NCBI RefSeq assembly: GCF_026262505.1
Contig: NC_067204.1
Span: 14,154,522-14,218,521 of the forward strand
DNA from: Trichomonas vaginalis G3
Lineage: Eukaryota; Parabasalia; Trichomonadida; Trichomonadidae
DNA: 64,000 bases
Reading direction: 5' to 3'
Shown: positions 63,050 through 64,000 of the stretch, in pieces
Layout: every line of letters starts with the position of its first letter
Numbering within the stretch: position 1 is the stretch's first letter
Program-made: the position numbers and the translations under genes
The notes under the pieces: generated by a model
What the model was told of the DNA's origin: nothing
The model's database searches: none
The model's input: only the letters and a program-made list of their open reading frames with translations

Positions 63050-63310
63050 AACTTTATGGTAGAAATGAGGGTAGAAAACGGGGTAGATATACCTTCTACC
63101 CTAAAATATATTTTTGCTGAATTCAGCACAAAATTCTGAGTAAAATGACATATGGAACACATACTTTTTCAGTAAGGACATATGGGGTAGAAATGAGGGT
63201 AGAAAACGGGGTAGATATACCCTTCTACCCTAAAATATATTTTTGTCTGATTTACGCTCATTACGAAGAAGTCTTGACAAAACATTTACGAAGAGTATAT
63301 TTCCTGTGTT
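63050..63310. repeat. Two hairpin modules and GAAGAAGTCTTGACAAAAC unit
   Basis: Modules at about 63056-63115 and 63186-63247 share GGTAGAAATGAGGGTAGAAA, the GGGGTAGATATACC stem and the TAAAATATATTTTTG block. The second is followed by the ACGAAGAAGTCTTGACAAAA repeat also seen in Maverick A. Confidence 0.8.
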
Positions 63311-63498
63311 GTTGTCAAAATGTCATGTTGTCACACTTTTTCAGAGAAGTTCATTTACCGAGTGACCTGGTCGCCTAAATATATTTTATTGAATTGAGTA
63401 AAATGACCAAATTTCATGAATTTCCTTAAGATAGAAAAATAAAATTAACGCTAGTTTTTTTTAAAATATTTTTTTTATTTTGTATGTAAGAACAGGAA

Positions 63499-64000
63499 AT
63501 GACAAACACTGAGTTTGAAACAGTTAAAAAGATAGACAATGACACCAAAGTGGTTAGAATTGGTGATTTAAACGTAAGAACTCAAAGAAATACAACAAAT
63601 ATTCTTTGTCAGACATTCTACACTATCTGAAAAGAAAACATCCCGACTGGGTTAAAATGCTTCTACTCAGAAAATTTTGACAAAAAATCCTGAGCTTATG
63701 ATATCGGTAAGATTCTATGGAACTACAGCATATCTTATAGACAAAAGTCTTATACCAATAGTTTTGTTATGGTTAGACCCAGTTGTTGGATATAATTCAT
63801 AACATATGGTTCATTCGATACTGAACGTTGCAGTGAAGGCTTACTTTATATCGTTCAGAACCAAAGGACTTCAATACAAAGAGATATAAGATAGGAAGAA
63901 CTATAATATAACTAAAAGATATGACAGTACAGTCAATAGAGTTAAGGTTGTGTTCGTTAACGATATGAGAGCTGCAGAAACAGAACTACTTGAAAAGTTT
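63499..64000 (+). pseudogene. Unrecognised Maverick ORF, runs to the window edge
   Basis: Starts MTNTEFETVKKIDNDTKVVR after an AT-rich leader; further coding-like pieces follow (FYGTTAYLIDKSLIP). Broken, a few breaks. Family not recognised. Confidence 0.4.

Larger units (their letters stand above)
52707..64000. mobile_element. Maverick/Polinton element B, left end to window edge
   Basis: Starts with the terminal sequence GGTAGTGGGGCTTCC and the same stem-loop as Maverick A, preceded by 25 A. It contains methyltransferase, microprotein, 120- and 80-residue proteins, structural-type gene, collar fibre, integrase, three small genes, PolB and several unknown genes. It continues past the right edge. 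Most genes of the left 6 kb are whole. The polymerase and part of the right region are broken, with roughly 6 to 10 breaks in the visible part. Near-identity with A suggests a recent origin. Confidence 0.9.

Noticed and set aside
1-64000. tRNA, rRNA or snRNA genes
   Set aside because: None recognised by eye on either strand. A covariance-model search would be needed to exclude them.

Overview
The window looks like a repeat-choked nuclear contig of a trichomonad, most likely Trichomonas vaginalis. The evidence is by eye: low GC, compact host genes with no visible introns, ankyrin proteins of the DUF3447 type that are expanded in T. vaginalis, Maverick (Polinton) elements, and mariner, pogo-like and Mutator-like transposons. 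No search could be run.

Host genes are a minority. They are an unrecognised partial gene (1-1327, minus), a PP1-like phosphatase (1702-2631, minus), a leucine-rich-repeat protein (28098-29936), an MNS1/TPH-type coiled-coil axonemal protein (30421-31893), a PIAS/Siz-type SUMO ligase (38984-40159, minus), a 244-residue protein of unknown function (25898-26632, minus) with a decayed tandem paralogue, an unrecognised acidic protein gene (43674-45073), and two inverted DUF3447-ankyrin pseudogenes around the LRR and MNS1 genes.

Mobile DNA, left to right: a pogo-like transposase (2834-4390) interrupted by Maverick A (4411-21800), which has inverted methyltransferase-bearing ends, a duplicated interior and a 25-N assembly gap; a 37-bp minisatellite in ankyrin remnants (21831-22680); a 299-bp foldback element (27761-28059); a 1.1-kb TTAA-flanked element (32106-33201); a 3.3-kb Mutator-like element with 9-bp target duplications, packed with DNA hairpins (35207-38497); a decayed autonomous MULE (40371-43321); a second hairpin array (45559-46115); a mariner fragment (46281-46883); a different virus-like element with integrase and packaging ATPase (47281-51004); a third hairpin array (51215-52225) ending in a MULE remnant; and Maverick B (52707 to beyond the right edge).

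Maverick B shows the gene plan: Dam-like N6-adenine methyltransferase, an overlapping 43-residue membrane microprotein, small structural-looking proteins, a phage-type collar fibre, an integrase, amphipathic capsid-associated-looking proteins and a protein-primed-type DNA polymerase B. Nearly all start codons sit 10-13 nt after a TTTTTA motif, which looks like an element-specific promoter. The most novel feature is the set of hairpin arrays. They consist of consecutive near-perfect stem-loops organised into higher-order modules, with paired changes in the two arms between module copies.
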